Made by a program: the position numbers and the translations under genes. A stretch of DNA of 64,000 nucleotides from Pirellula staleyi DSM 6068 (lineage in GTDB: Bacteria; Planctomycetota; Planctomycetia; Pirellulales; Pirellulaceae): contig NC_013720.1 of NCBI RefSeq assembly GCF_000025185.1, positions 2,790,001 to 2,854,000 of the forward strand. The letters are read 5' to 3'. The notes below the pieces were generated by a model, which worked only from the letters and a program-made list of their open reading frames with translations, did no database searches and was not told the DNA's origin. How positions within the stretch are numbered: position 1 is the stretch's first letter; each line of letters opens with the position of its first letter. Below, in pieces: positions 46,643 to 56,116 of this stretch.

Positions 46643-47025
46643 GAGAGCAAACCTTCTCGGCAGGGAATGAGCTAGCAGGCTCGCGGGAGAGGGAGTGCTA
46701 GCTAAGAAACTCGATCGACTCTTGCACCGTACCGCGCCAGGTCGAGGTTCGGAAGCGGGGTGAGATGGGCGAACGCGGGTGTGTTCGAAGCTGCTAGCAG
46801 TTGCGCGTGAGAAAGTTGCCGTTGGCACCCAGCGTTAGAAAAGGTATAGCCCGCCTGAATTCTTGCGCAACAGCCAATTTCGGCAGCTGCTGAAGGTTGT
46901 CGCGAGAACCTGTTGCGACTCGGCAGCGTAAACGACGATAAGTGGCTCTGAGGCCACTGTTTTGGAGTGGTATCGCAGCCTGGCAAGATGCCTTGGCACG
47001 TGGCTCGGGAAGGAACCGATTGCGA

Positions 47026-47994
47026 GTGACGCTAGCACGCACCGACTGGACGACGATCGCTCCGCTTGCTTGTCAGGCCGGATCGTGGTGCGCTCGCTGC
47101 GGGCTGCTTGTGACGCTGATCGCCGTGATCTGTTGTTCGAGTGGTTGCCGAGCGCTACGTTGCCGTCAGCCCGATGAACAAATCTCGGCGGCTCGCGAGC
47201 TTTCGATTCGTGGTACCGACGCCCAGCGACGGGGCCAATGGGATCGGGCCGAGCAGTTTTATGCATCAGCCGTACAGCAGTGTCCGGCCGACGAACGTGC
47301 ACGCTGCGGTCTTGCCGAATCGCTTTGGCAGCGGGGCAACCGCGAGCAAGCGGTGGCTCACATGGAGCAGGCTGTCAGGTTGAGTGGCAGCGACCCGCTC
47401 CGCCGCATTCAATTGGGGCAGATGTATCTTTCGGTAGGGCAGTTGCCTCGCGCGCTCGAGCAAGCCGACCTGGCGATCGAGGCGAATGGTTCACTGGCAG
47501 CCGCCTGGGCTCTGCGAGGCGACGTCTTTAAGCAAGAAGCTCGCTACAACGAGGCCCTCGCGTCGTATCATCGAGCCTTGGCGCATCAGGCCCACTATCC
47601 CGATGTGCAGTTGGCGGTGGCTGATGTCTACCAAAAGCAGGATCGACAGCTGCGGGCTCTTTCCACGGTACAGCAGCTTGCCGATCAATACCCACCGGGA
47701 CAAACACCACCGCTGGTGCTATACCGGGAAGCCTTAGTCCTGAAGGACCTGAAACGCTACACCGATGCGGCCAATTCGCTTCTAGCGGCGAGCCGTCAGG
47801 ACCCCCAGAGTGCCGAGTTGCTGTTTGAGCTTTCGCGTGTGCAAATGCTTGCAGGCGACCCTGCGAGTGCGCGGCTCTCGGTGCAAGCGGCATTGGCCCG
47901 CGATCCAAGTCATACCGCTTCACAAGCGATGTTTGCCGAGCTTGGAACGGCCGCCGATCGCGTTTCGACAGCCAGCTACCGAACCCAGCCGTAA
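47026..47994 (+). CDS. TPR-repeat lipoprotein
   Basis: A 322-residue TPR protein. Residues about 25-41 form a hydrophobic segment ending in a lipobox-like VICCSSGC, so lipid anchoring is likely. Tetratricopeptide repeats run from about 55 to 300 (QWDRAEQFYASAVQQCPADERARCGLAESL, QEARYNEALASYHRALAHQAHYPDVQLAVADVY and others), with a short Ser/Thr tail. TPRs bind protein partners. The start is uncertain: the frame is open to a GTG at 46942, but GTG 47026 has GGAAGGA upstream and shortens the n-region. A DUF1598 gene follows about 130 bases later in the same direction. Confidence 0.78.
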   Translation: MTLARTDWTTIAPLACQAGSWCARCGLLVTLIAVICCSSGCRALRCRQPDEQISAARELSIRGTDAQRRGQWDRAEQFYASAVQQCPADERARCGLAESLWQRGNREQAVAHMEQAVRLSGSDPLRRIQLGQMYLSVGQLPRALEQADLAIEANGSLAAAWALRGDVFKQEARYNEALASYHRALAHQAHYPDVQLAVADVYQKQDRQLRALSTVQQLADQYPPGQTPPLVLYREALVLKDLKRYTDAANSLLAASRQDPQSAELLFELSRVQMLAGDPASARLSVQAALARDPSHTASQAMFAELGTAADRVSTASYRTQP

Positions 47995-48124
47995 TCGAAT
48001 TTGGCGAATCGTAGCGGATTCTCTTGACGGCGCAACACAGCCGGGTGACGATAAGAGTCTACGCATTTTCCGCTGCTTCAGGGGCCTTTGGTGGCGGTCA
48101 GGCGTAGGTTAAGGAAGTCGTCCC

Positions 48125-49870
48125 ATGGAGTCTTTTTGGACGCGCCGAGTCGCACGTTACTTCGCTTCCCTCGCGCTGCTGATAGCAGCAGCCACAAGTT
48201 CGGCGGCTGATCCCGCCAGCGATCTGGAAGCCCATCTGGCAGCGGGCGAGTTTGCCCCGGCACGAGCATTAGCCAGCGCTAGTGATGGCGATGTGCGCGA
48301 TGCTATGCTTGCCAAAATTGCCGCCGCACAGGTGGCGGCTGGTGCCAGGATTGCCGCAGCTGAAACCACCTTCGACATTGCCAGCGATTCGATGCGAAAC
48401 GCGGCTTGGTCGCAGATCGCAAATGCTCGCTTCTCTCCTGGTGCAACGGCCCCCGGAGCTCGAGGTGGTGGAGCTCAGGCCGATTTCGATCCCTTAATCG
48501 AGCTCATTACCTCAACGATCTCCCCCACGAGCTGGGATGAAGTTGGTGGTCCCGGTTCGATCGATGGTTTTGCCGGCGGTGTTTATGTCGACCCGGCTGG
48601 GCTGATGAAACGAGTCGACGAATCCGCATCTCGCTCGCTGGCGATGGTACGTCGCGATGCTGCCACTGGCTCGAAGGCCGAACGAACAGCGGGCGATCCC
48701 CGCCGCGAATCCATTTTGCGTATGGTGTCGATCACACGACTCGAACGCGAAATCGCAATGCGACTTTCGCTCGGACAGCCGCTCGACGAATCGATGCGCA
48801 CCCTCGCCGGAATGCGCCGTGTAAAGTACCTGCTCGTCTACCCTGAAACTGGCGATATCGTTCTCGCCGGACCGGCTGGTGATTGGCGTAGCGATGTCGA
48901 ATCGCGGATGGTCTCCACCACCACCGGCGAGCCGATTGTGATGCTCGACGATTTTGTCGTTCTCCTTCGTCACGCACTTTCTAAAGAAGGTGTGTTTGGT
49001 TGCTCGATTACTCCGCGCCGAGAAGGTCTCGAGTCGATTCAGCAGACGATGACCAAGTGGTCGGCCAATCCTCTGAAGAACGCTCGAGAGCGGGAAAAGT
49101 GGCTCGGCGATCTTCGTAGTTCACTCGGCAAACAAGATGTCACCGTCTACGGAATTGATCCCCGTACCCAGGTGGCGCGTCTGCTCGTGGAAGCCGACTA
49201 TCGAATGAAACTCGTCGGCATGGGGCTCGAACCGGGTGTGCTCGGCGTCGAGAGCTATCTTTCGTCAATCGAACTTGGTCCTGGCGAGGCTCCTCCACCA
49301 ATGAGTGTGCTCCGCTGGTATTTCACCTTGCACCACGATGCAGTGGTGGCAACCGAAGCCCGCGATGCCTTTGCTCTTAAGGGCTCGAGTGTTCAGGTTC
49401 TTTCCGAAAACGAACTACTCACCCTCAAAGGGGAACGTGTTCATACGGGGAAAAGCGAGGAGTTAAACACACGTTTTGCACGGAGTTTCACCAAGCAATT
49501 CGATGCGCTGGCGGCTAAGTATCCGGCCTATGCCCATTTGCGAAACGTGTTTGACCTCACGGTGATGAGCACGGTGATCGACTCGCATAACCTGCCAGAG
49601 CTTGTTGCTTGGCAGCCCACAGTCTTTGCTCCCGGCGGGGCGTATGAACCGGAGATCTCGGTCGCTCCGAAGGAAGTTGATAGCATCATCAACTACCGCG
49701 TGCTGAATGCGAAGCATGTCGTCGCGGGAGTGAGTGGCGGTGTGACGGTCGACCCTCGTAAGCTTGCGACCCCTAAGGCAGTCGAAACCGATACGTACGG
49801 ACTGATCTCAGCAGATCGCAGTCAAAACGAACCACGAGCGCTCTCGCGACATCAGTGGTGGTGGGATTAG
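48125..49870 (+). CDS. Exported DUF1598 protein
   Basis: A 581-residue planctomycete-conserved exported protein. The signal peptide ends at about residue 28 (TSSAADP). Residues 30-100 are Ala-rich helices. The DUF1598-like core has FAGGVYVDPAGLMKRV near 150, LRMVSITRLE near 195, SLGQPLDESMRTLAGMRRVKYLLVYPETGDIVLAGPA near 218, and C-SI-PRREGLESIQ near 295. The YP-TGDIVLAGPAGDW segment is notable but I know no catalytic role. ATG 48125 is preceded by AAGGAAG. It is convergent with the exported protein gene ending at 49895. Confidence 0.85.
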   Translation: MESFWTRRVARYFASLALLIAAATSSAADPASDLEAHLAAGEFAPARALASASDGDVRDAMLAKIAAAQVAAGARIAAAETTFDIASDSMRNAAWSQIANARFSPGATAPGARGGGAQADFDPLIELITSTISPTSWDEVGGPGSIDGFAGGVYVDPAGLMKRVDESASRSLAMVRRDAATGSKAERTAGDPRRESILRMVSITRLEREIAMRLSLGQPLDESMRTLAGMRRVKYLLVYPETGDIVLAGPAGDWRSDVESRMVSTTTGEPIVMLDDFVVLLRHALSKEGVFGCSITPRREGLESIQQTMTKWSANPLKNAREREKWLGDLRSSLGKQDVTVYGIDPRTQVARLLVEADYRMKLVGMGLEPGVLGVESYLSSIELGPGEAPPPMSVLRWYFTLHHDAVVATEARDAFALKGSSVQVLSENELLTLKGERVHTGKSEELNTRFARSFTKQFDALAAKYPAYAHLRNVFDLTVMSTVIDSHNLPELVAWQPTVFAPGGAYEPEISVAPKEVDSIINYRVLNAKHVVAGVSGGVTVDPRKLATPKAVETDTYGLISADRSQNEPRALSRHQWWWD

Positions 49871-49894
49871 TTTTTGAGGATCAGTCGGCGCGTT

Positions 49895-50968
49895 CTAACG
49901 CCCCGCATGCAAGTGACGCAGACGTAATTCCACGATCTGCTGATCACGAACGTTCCGCGGGGCTAGTGGATCAAATGAAACCACTTCCCCGAGCAGCAGC
50001 GTCAGCTGCTCCGAGGCATGGCGACGCTCGAGTGTTTGGTCGCTATCGAGGAGCGAAATCCAGGCCGTGGGATCGTCGATCATCCAGCTCGCAACTCGTT
50101 CAGGGGTGTCGTGCGCCTGATCGCGCAGGTCGCTAATGATCGTACGAATGCGGCGCCGCTGTTCGGCATCAAGCTCACCGCTTGGGATTCGCGAGAGGAC
50201 CGATATCACCGCTTGTCCTGCCGAGCGTAGCTTGCGATCGGCCAGTTGACGCGTTGGAAAATCGTTGCTCGCCAAATCCTTCACCCACAACAGCCACTGC
50301 TCGCGTGCCGCAAGCTCGCTGCTCCCCGCCATCGACACCATATGCCGGCGCAGCTTGCGAACTTGTTCCGCAAGTTGCCAGTGAGGACGCATCGCTTCCA
50401 GCAGCGGAATCAATTGTTCCGTCGCCACCTCTTCGTGCGAGAGTAGCAGGTGCCAGAAGCTTGGAGCGGTGTAAACTTGTTTTTCACCACTCTCACGAAC
50501 CACCAACTCGACCTTGCCAGAGGTCTCTTGGCGATACAGCAGCAGCGGTTCGTCGGCGCCAGCTTCGCGACGCTCGATAACAAGCCGTTTCTCGCGGTCG
50601 GAATCGACCGAAACGATATCCCCGTCGGCGTGCGATTCGAAGTGCACCACGACTAAATTGGGGTGGAGCTGAATCGCCAGATTCTGACGCACGGCATCGT
50701 GCTCAGTTCCGACGGCAGCGGTTCGGCTGTTTCCGCAGCGTCCGTTGATCAGTGTCAGCTGACCGCCGATCACTTCCATACGAAGCCAGTGATCATGCAA
50801 GAGCAGGGCATAGCGGCTGTCGCTCGCCAGCACCGGCATCGATGCAGCGGGCGATTGTGCCTCAGCCTGTCTTAAGACCCCGAGCCCACCGCCGAGTATG
50901 TCGGCAGCCCCCAGGATTTCGGCGGCAATAGCGAGACCAGAAAACGCGACAACAATCCTGCTCCACAT
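49895..50968 (-). CDS. Exported HEAT-like protein of unknown function
   Basis: A 357-residue protein with a signal peptide (MWSRIVVAFSGLAIAAEILGAADI). Residues about 50-170 are beta-rich (ALLLHDHWLRMEVIGGQLTLING, VHFESHADGDIVSVDSD, KVELVVRESGEKQVYTAPSF). The second half is helical and HEAT-like (NDFPTRQLADRKLRSAGQAVISVLSRI and QTLERRHASEQLTLLLGE), a pattern often seen in planctomycete exported proteins. No catalytic motif is visible. It is convergent with the DUF1598 gene; the two stops are 24 bases apart. Confidence 0.78.
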   Translation of the reverse strand: MWSRIVVAFSGLAIAAEILGAADILGGGLGVLRQAEAQSPAASMPVLASDSRYALLLHDHWLRMEVIGGQLTLINGRCGNSRTAAVGTEHDAVRQNLAIQLHPNLVVVHFESHADGDIVSVDSDREKRLVIERREAGADEPLLLYRQETSGKVELVVRESGEKQVYTAPSFWHLLLSHEEVATEQLIPLLEAMRPHWQLAEQVRKLRRHMVSMAGSSELAAREQWLLWVKDLASNDFPTRQLADRKLRSAGQAVISVLSRIPSGELDAEQRRRIRTIISDLRDQAHDTPERVASWMIDDPTAWISLLDSDQTLERRHASEQLTLLLGEVVSFDPLAPRNVRDQQIVELRLRHLHAGR

Positions 50969-51334
50969 GGTAAACCCCCATGTTTCGTTGATACGAATTT
51001 GGAGAGGACTCGAGCTCCGAGCTTAGTTGGGCTTGGAGGCAAATCAAGTTGTGGATCGTGGTGCGTGCCGCCCAGTTCAGTGGGGAGCAACGGTTCCCTC
51101 GCCGTTCGCAGGGTGACCGGTTGTCGCTTTGTATCGGCCAGTCAGCAGTTCATCCAATAGCAAGATTCGATTTTTCTCGAGAAGCCAGTATTGTTTTTTC
51201 GAGGGCCGCATATCGTCAAGCGTAATTCGACAATTCTCACCCCAGGTCGAACGTTTTGCGTAAACAGAGTAGCCGGAAAGTCGGGCGCATCTTCATTGTC
51301 GTGCGGCTGATCGCACGGCAATGAAGGAAAGCCG
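50969..51334. other. Intergenic region without a recognisable gene
   Basis: About 365 bases between two minus-strand genes, downstream of the DUF1501 gene and upstream of the exported HEAT-like protein gene. I find no coding frame or RNA with support, nor a clear terminator. Confidence 0.45.
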
Positions 51335-52879
51335 CTAGGCAATCACATCTCGAATGACATGGCCGTGCACATCGGTCAAACGCCGATCGATACCATTATG
51401 CCGCAGCGTGAGACGCGTGTGATCGATACCCAGCAAGTGCAGGATGGTGGCATGCACATCGTAGACCTGTGTGGGATGTTCGCGGTCGAGTGGTCGAAAG
51501 CCCCATTGATCGCTGGGGCCATAAGAAACGCCCCCCTTCACACCACCTCCGGCCAGCCAGTTGGTGAATACGTAAGGATTGTGATCGCGTCCCACGGTAC
51601 CTTGGCTCGACGGCATGCGACCAAATTCGGTGGTCCAGAGCACGATCGTGTCCTCGAGCATGCCACGCTGTTTCAGGTCTTGGATGAGACCAGCAGCGCC
51701 GCGCGACATCCCCAGCGACAGTGGCGCGTGATCGCGCTTCAGATCCTCGTGCGAATCCCAATTGCGACGCGGAAAACCGTTGTCGCACCCCGACCAGATT
51801 TGGACAAACCTGACACCGCGCTCGAGTAGTCGCCGCGCAACAAGGCACTTGCGCCCAAAGTATTCCGTTTCCTCTACCTCGTTGATTTCGTCGGGAAAGC
51901 TCGTTTTTCCGTGGTCGAGTCCATAGAGCTTCAGGATATGCGCGGGTTCATCGGCAATGTTGAGCGCCTCGGGTGCGCTCAACTGCATCTGTGCCGCAAG
52001 TTCGTAGGACTTGATACGCGCTTCCAGCCGCGAATCACCAGGACGTTCGTTTTGATGCTCGGTGTTGAGCTTGGCCATTAGCGCCCGCATCGCTGCTTCT
52101 TCATCACGCGATTGGTTGGCATAAGCGGGAGGAAACAAATCGTTGATAGGCGATGCTGTACCGGGGCGGATAACAGTTCCTTGATGTTGTGCTGGCAAGA
52201 AACCTGACGCCCAGTTTTTGGGACCACTCGGACCAAACCCACGATGATCGGGGAGCACCACGAAGGTAGGAAGATTGTCGTTCAGGCTCCCTAGTCCATA
52301 GCTGATCCAAGCACCCATGCCCGGAAATCCTGGCGTAACAAAACCGGTAGCTTGCAGCAGAGTGGCCTGGCTATGCACGCCGGTCTTTCCGACCATGTTG
52401 TGGATGAAGGCCATGTCGTCGACACATGCGCCCATCGGCTCGGTGATTTCGCTCAGCATCTTGCCGCAGTCGCCATGAGCTTTCCACGACCATGGGCTTT
52501 TGAGCCAGGGACCGAGCCCGTTCTGGAAGGCCTCGACTTTCTCACCGAAATCAGAGGGCTCGCCGTGATGCTTTTCGAGTTCGGGTTTGTAGTCCCACAG
52601 GTCGATGTGGCTCGCTGCGCCCGACATGAACAGCTGCACAACCCGCTTGGCTTTCGGCGGGTGATGAAGCACTCCACCTAGTATGCCAGGAGTCGTCGGA
52701 AAGGGCTGTTTTGCTTGGGATGATGCGCTGTCTTGAGCGAGCAGGCCATCGCCAGCCATCAGCATTGCAGCTGCGATGCCGCCGAGTCCACCTCCCGATT
52801 GCCACAGCATCTCGCGCCTGGTGAGCGATTGGCTAGGGCGAGTGTTTTGCTGATGAAAGGGACTGCTATTCATGGCCAT
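51335..52879 (-). CDS. DUF1501 (sulfatase-like) exported protein
   Basis: A 514-residue protein of the DUF1501 family, planctomycete partners of PSC1/DUF1549/DUF1553 cytochromes. An N-terminal twin-arginine-like motif (TRREMLWQSGGGLGGIAAAMLMA) points to Tat export. The alkaline-phosphatase-like core includes LFMSGAASHIDLWDYKPELEKHHGEP, HNMVGKTGVHSQATLL, TFVVLPDHRG, VRFVQIWSGCDNGFPRRNWDSHEDL, VLWTTEFGRMPSSQGTVGRDHNP and DVHATILHLLGIDH, with Asp/His residues that would bind metal. The start could be 52879 or 52873. It is 52 bases after the PSC1 gene and surely co-transcribed. The substrate is unknown; polysaccharide or sulfate-ester breakdown is suggested by related clusters. Confidence 0.9.
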   Translation of the reverse strand: MAMNSSPFHQQNTRPSQSLTRREMLWQSGGGLGGIAAAMLMAGDGLLAQDSASSQAKQPFPTTPGILGGVLHHPPKAKRVVQLFMSGAASHIDLWDYKPELEKHHGEPSDFGEKVEAFQNGLGPWLKSPWSWKAHGDCGKMLSEITEPMGACVDDMAFIHNMVGKTGVHSQATLLQATGFVTPGFPGMGAWISYGLGSLNDNLPTFVVLPDHRGFGPSGPKNWASGFLPAQHQGTVIRPGTASPINDLFPPAYANQSRDEEAAMRALMAKLNTEHQNERPGDSRLEARIKSYELAAQMQLSAPEALNIADEPAHILKLYGLDHGKTSFPDEINEVEETEYFGRKCLVARRLLERGVRFVQIWSGCDNGFPRRNWDSHEDLKRDHAPLSLGMSRGAAGLIQDLKQRGMLEDTIVLWTTEFGRMPSSQGTVGRDHNPYVFTNWLAGGGVKGGVSYGPSDQWGFRPLDREHPTQVYDVHATILHLLGIDHTRLTLRHNGIDRRLTDVHGHVIRDVIA

Positions 52880-52931
52880 ATCTCGTTGATTCAGAACGTT
52901 ATCCCAGAGCGTCGATTGCCGTCGCAATCCA

Positions 52932-55900
52932 CTAATCCACAAACACAAACTCGCTTAAATTCAGCATCATGCGACAGCTACTGGCGAGACCATGCTGTTT
53001 CACATGTGCCGTGACAGCGGCGAGTTCTCCCGCACTGGGCTCCCGCGCGAGAGCCAGTTGATAGAGCCGTCGGGTTTGTGCTTCTGGCTGAGCATGCTCC
53101 TTAGCGATCCGCTCTGCCAAGTGCTCGCTCATGCGAACCATGAACTTGTTGTTGAGCATCGTGAGGGCCGAAAGTGCATTGATCGTTTCATTTCGTTTGT
53201 CGACGAGGAGTGAAGGATCGGCGCAATCGAGCGATTCCATGAAGGGATCGGGGGCACTTCGCACAATGAAGCGATAGATCGAGCGTCGATGCGTTTTTAA
53301 ATCGTCGGGATCTTGCTTTTGGTACTCGTAGTGAGGGGAGTGTTGCGGCTTTTCGAGTACGAAATCCCAGTAGCCAGGGCCACCCATTTGCGTTTGCATT
53401 TTTCCCGCGAGCACCAACGTGGCATCGCGAACGCATTCGGCGTCGATCCGTTTGCGGTTCATGCGCCACAGCAGCGTATTATCAGCATCTTTCTCGTTGC
53501 CAGCGGCATGCGTTGCCGAAGATTGGCGGTAGGCTGTACTCAGCAGAATCTGTTTGTGAAGTGACTTGATGCTGCCGCCACCGTCGCGGAATTCAATCGC
53601 CAAGTACTCGAGCAATTCGGGGTGGGTTGGTAGTTGTCCCATCCGACCAAAATCGTTGGGCGAATCGACGATTGCCCGGCCGAAATGGTATTGCCAAACC
53701 CGATTGACAATCGATCGCCAGGTGAGTGGGTTGTCGTTGTGACCAATCCACTTGGCCAGTGCCACGCGTCGAGCCGATTCGTGAGCATCGGCAGGAATGT
53801 CGAACCGTGAAGGGAGCGAGGGGACTACCGGAACTGTGCCGGGACCAACGGGTCGCAGTGGCTTGGTGACTTCGCCACGATCGAGCACAAAAATATCGCG
53901 AGGTTTTCCACCACGGCCACCAGTTCCCGAAAACGTCCCACCACCGGTGTGAATCGTTCCGCTGTACACCGTTTGCTGCGGGGGGAGTGCGGCCAAATCC
54001 GCCTGCTGTTTAGCGAGATCCGCTTTCAGCGAGGCAAGTTGCGTGCGCCACTCCGGCGTGGTCGCTGCCTCGACAATCTTCTCGCGCGATGCTGCAAGCT
54101 GCTTCAGTTCCCCACTCGCTTCCGCACCTTCGCCCATGTAGATGCCATCGACCAAATTACTAGCGCGCCAGCGAGGTGGTGCTTCGATCGTGTCGTAACC
54201 TTGAACCGACTTGCCAGCAGCAAGATTCACTCCCGACGCACCGTAAACTTGCACTTCAGCGAGCGCGAAATTGAAATCGTTTTGACGTGGCGCAAGTTTC
54301 GTTGCCGTGATGCGTACGAATCGCCCCTGCTTCCGATCGATGTCGAATTGCTGCGGAGCAATTCCGGGGTTGCGATTGTCGCTCTCGGTTCGATCGACAA
54401 TCGTGGTCACACCTGCCTGGAACTTGGCGTCATCCGAAATCTCGACCCGATAACGGATCGGAAAACCAAAACCTGCGCCGATGTTGTTGAAGTCGTCGTG
54501 ACAGCCAATGATCACCAAACGCTCGATCGTTTCGCTCTTGGCGAGATCGATTTGGACCCACTTGGCCTCCGATTGATTGTTGGTGAGTCCGCTGTGATAG
54601 CCAAACTCGCTGCGTGGCGACTCACCACGCAGCATTGCCGTCAGCGCTTTCATGCGCTCGTCGATTTTTGCGATCTCTTCTGACGCGTCCGACGCAAGGC
54701 TGCTCTGGTGGTCGGTGATTCGCTTCTCGATGGCCACAACAGACTGGGTGAGTTCCATCCGCTTCTTAGCGACCGTCGCATCGGCATCGTACTTTCTGTC
54801 GGCCCGATCGAGAGCCGAAAAGACTGCCTGGAGGCTGTAGTAGTCATCCATGCTGACCGGATCGAATTTGTGATTGTGGCAGCGTGCACATTGTGTGGTG
54901 AGGCTACAAAACACATTCATGGTGGTGGTCACCATGTCATCGCGATCGAGGTTGCGGGCCATCATGCCATCGATTTTGGTCTCGGGAACTTCGGCGTGAC
55001 CGACGAAATCCCACGGACCTGCCGAAATGAATCCGAGTGCTTCGATTCCATCGGCTGTCCCGGGATAGAGCACATCCCCGGCTAGCTGTTCTTCCAGAAA
55101 CTGGCGATACGGTTTGTCGCTGTTGAGCGAGCGGATCACGTAGTCGCGATAGGGCCAAGCGTTCGGCCGCAATTGATCCTTGTCGTAGCCGTGGGTATCG
55201 GCGTAGTGCACGATGTCGAGCCAATGGCGTGCCCAGCGTTCGCCATAGGCGGGGCGGCTGAGTAGATCGTCGACCAGTTTCTCATACGCCTGCGGATCCT
55301 CGGACTTCAGGAAAGCTTCGACTTCTTCGGGCGATGGTGGGAGCCCGACAAGATCGAAAAACAGGCGACGGAGCAGCGTACGACGATCGGCTTCGGGGTT
55401 GTAGGTAAGTCCCTGCTCTTGGAGCTTTGCCAAAAGGAAAGCGTCGATTGGATTGCGAACCAGTTTTGTCTGAGCGGGAGCAAGATCGGGAATCGCAGGA
55501 CGCTTCATCGGCTCAAGCGACCACCAAGCAAGGTCGGCAAGGCTCTTATCAACGAGCGTTTTTCCCTCGGGCCACTTGGCACCCTCGGCGATCCATGTTT
55601 CGATCGTCGCTACCTCCTTAGCGGTGAGCGGAAGCCCTGATTTAGGCATCTCGGGTTTTGCGTTGGCAGCAGCCCGAATCGAATCAAGCAGGTAGCTTTC
55701 AGCAGGCTTACCAGGTTCGATCACTGCGCCGCTATCGCCACCAGCCAGAGCACTGGCATAGCTCGTGAGGTCGAGCGAACCTTTCTTGGTCGACGCATCG
55801 TGACACGAAATGCAGCGGCGCTCGAAGATAGGGGCCACGTCGCGAGTAAAGTCGACCGGTTCGGCGGCCATCAGCGAAGGTGTAAGGAGGCCGACAGCTA

Positions 55901-55934
55901 CGATTGCCGCAAAGTTCCAAGGAGAGGTGGCCAT
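52932..55934 (-). CDS. PSC1 cytochrome c / DUF1549 / DUF1553 protein with inserted F5/8 C domain
   Basis: A 1000-residue exported planctomycete protein. After the signal peptide comes the PSC1 cytochrome domain (RRCISCHDASTKKGSLDL, haem motif CISCH near residue 40). A DUF1549 region follows (FLLAKLQEQGLTYNPEADRRTLLRRLFFDLVGLPP near 168, and a WARHWLDIVHYADTHGYDKDQLRPNAW core). After a CARCHNHKFDP haem-like motif near residue 350, a region at about 440-580 resembles an F5/8 type C (discoidin) carbohydrate-binding domain, then DUF1553 completes the C-terminus (VNRVWQYHFGRAIVDSPNDFGRMG). It is likely a periplasmic multidomain oxidoreductase or hydrolase. Three candidate regulator sites lie just upstream. 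Confidence 0.92.
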   Translation of the reverse strand: MATSPWNFAAIVAVGLLTPSLMAAEPVDFTRDVAPIFERRCISCHDASTKKGSLDLTSYASALAGGDSGAVIEPGKPAESYLLDSIRAAANAKPEMPKSGLPLTAKEVATIETWIAEGAKWPEGKTLVDKSLADLAWWSLEPMKRPAIPDLAPAQTKLVRNPIDAFLLAKLQEQGLTYNPEADRRTLLRRLFFDLVGLPPSPEEVEAFLKSEDPQAYEKLVDDLLSRPAYGERWARHWLDIVHYADTHGYDKDQLRPNAWPYRDYVIRSLNSDKPYRQFLEEQLAGDVLYPGTADGIEALGFISAGPWDFVGHAEVPETKIDGMMARNLDRDDMVTTTMNVFCSLTTQCARCHNHKFDPVSMDDYYSLQAVFSALDRADRKYDADATVAKKRMELTQSVVAIEKRITDHQSSLASDASEEIAKIDERMKALTAMLRGESPRSEFGYHSGLTNNQSEAKWVQIDLAKSETIERLVIIGCHDDFNNIGAGFGFPIRYRVEISDDAKFQAGVTTIVDRTESDNRNPGIAPQQFDIDRKQGRFVRITATKLAPRQNDFNFALAEVQVYGASGVNLAAGKSVQGYDTIEAPPRWRASNLVDGIYMGEGAEASGELKQLAASREKIVEAATTPEWRTQLASLKADLAKQQADLAALPPQQTVYSGTIHTGGGTFSGTGGRGGKPRDIFVLDRGEVTKPLRPVGPGTVPVVPSLPSRFDIPADAHESARRVALAKWIGHNDNPLTWRSIVNRVWQYHFGRAIVDSPNDFGRMGQLPTHPELLEYLAIEFRDGGGSIKSLHKQILLSTAYRQSSATHAAGNEKDADNTLLWRMNRKRIDAECVRDATLVLAGKMQTQMGGPGYWDFVLEKPQHSPHYEYQKQDPDDLKTHRRSIYRFIVRSAPDPFMESLDCADPSLLVDKRNETINALSALTMLNNKFMVRMSEHLAERIAKEHAQPEAQTRRLYQLALAREPSAGELAAVTAHVKQHGLASSCRMMLNLSEFVFVD

Positions 55935-55956
55935 GCGTTATGTATCTCCGCTAAAG

Positions 55957-56090
55957 CCTGTCATACAAGCCGTGTACTTGTCATACAAGTCACGATCCTA
56001 GTGAAAGCTAGGGGCCCGGTCAATAAAGTTAAGTCTGAAAACTTTTCGAGCCTTGCTATTTAATCGCGAAAAAGCATCTTGTATGATAAG
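55957..56090. promoter_or_regulatory. Three candidate operators between PSC1 gene and gntR-like gene
   Basis: CTTGTCATACAAG at 55977-55989 is a near-perfect palindrome (CTTGT-CAT-ACAAG). CCTGTCATACAAG at 55957-55969 differs by one base and starts exactly 20 bases earlier, and CTTGTATGATAAG at 56078-56090 is a further copy in inverted orientation. FadR-family GntR regulators bind such short palindromes. Positions straddle the two divergent starts, at 23 and 26 bases from the start codons. Confidence 0.75.
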
Positions 56091-56116
56091 TCGTTCAGGC
56101 AGGACTCTGATCGTCA

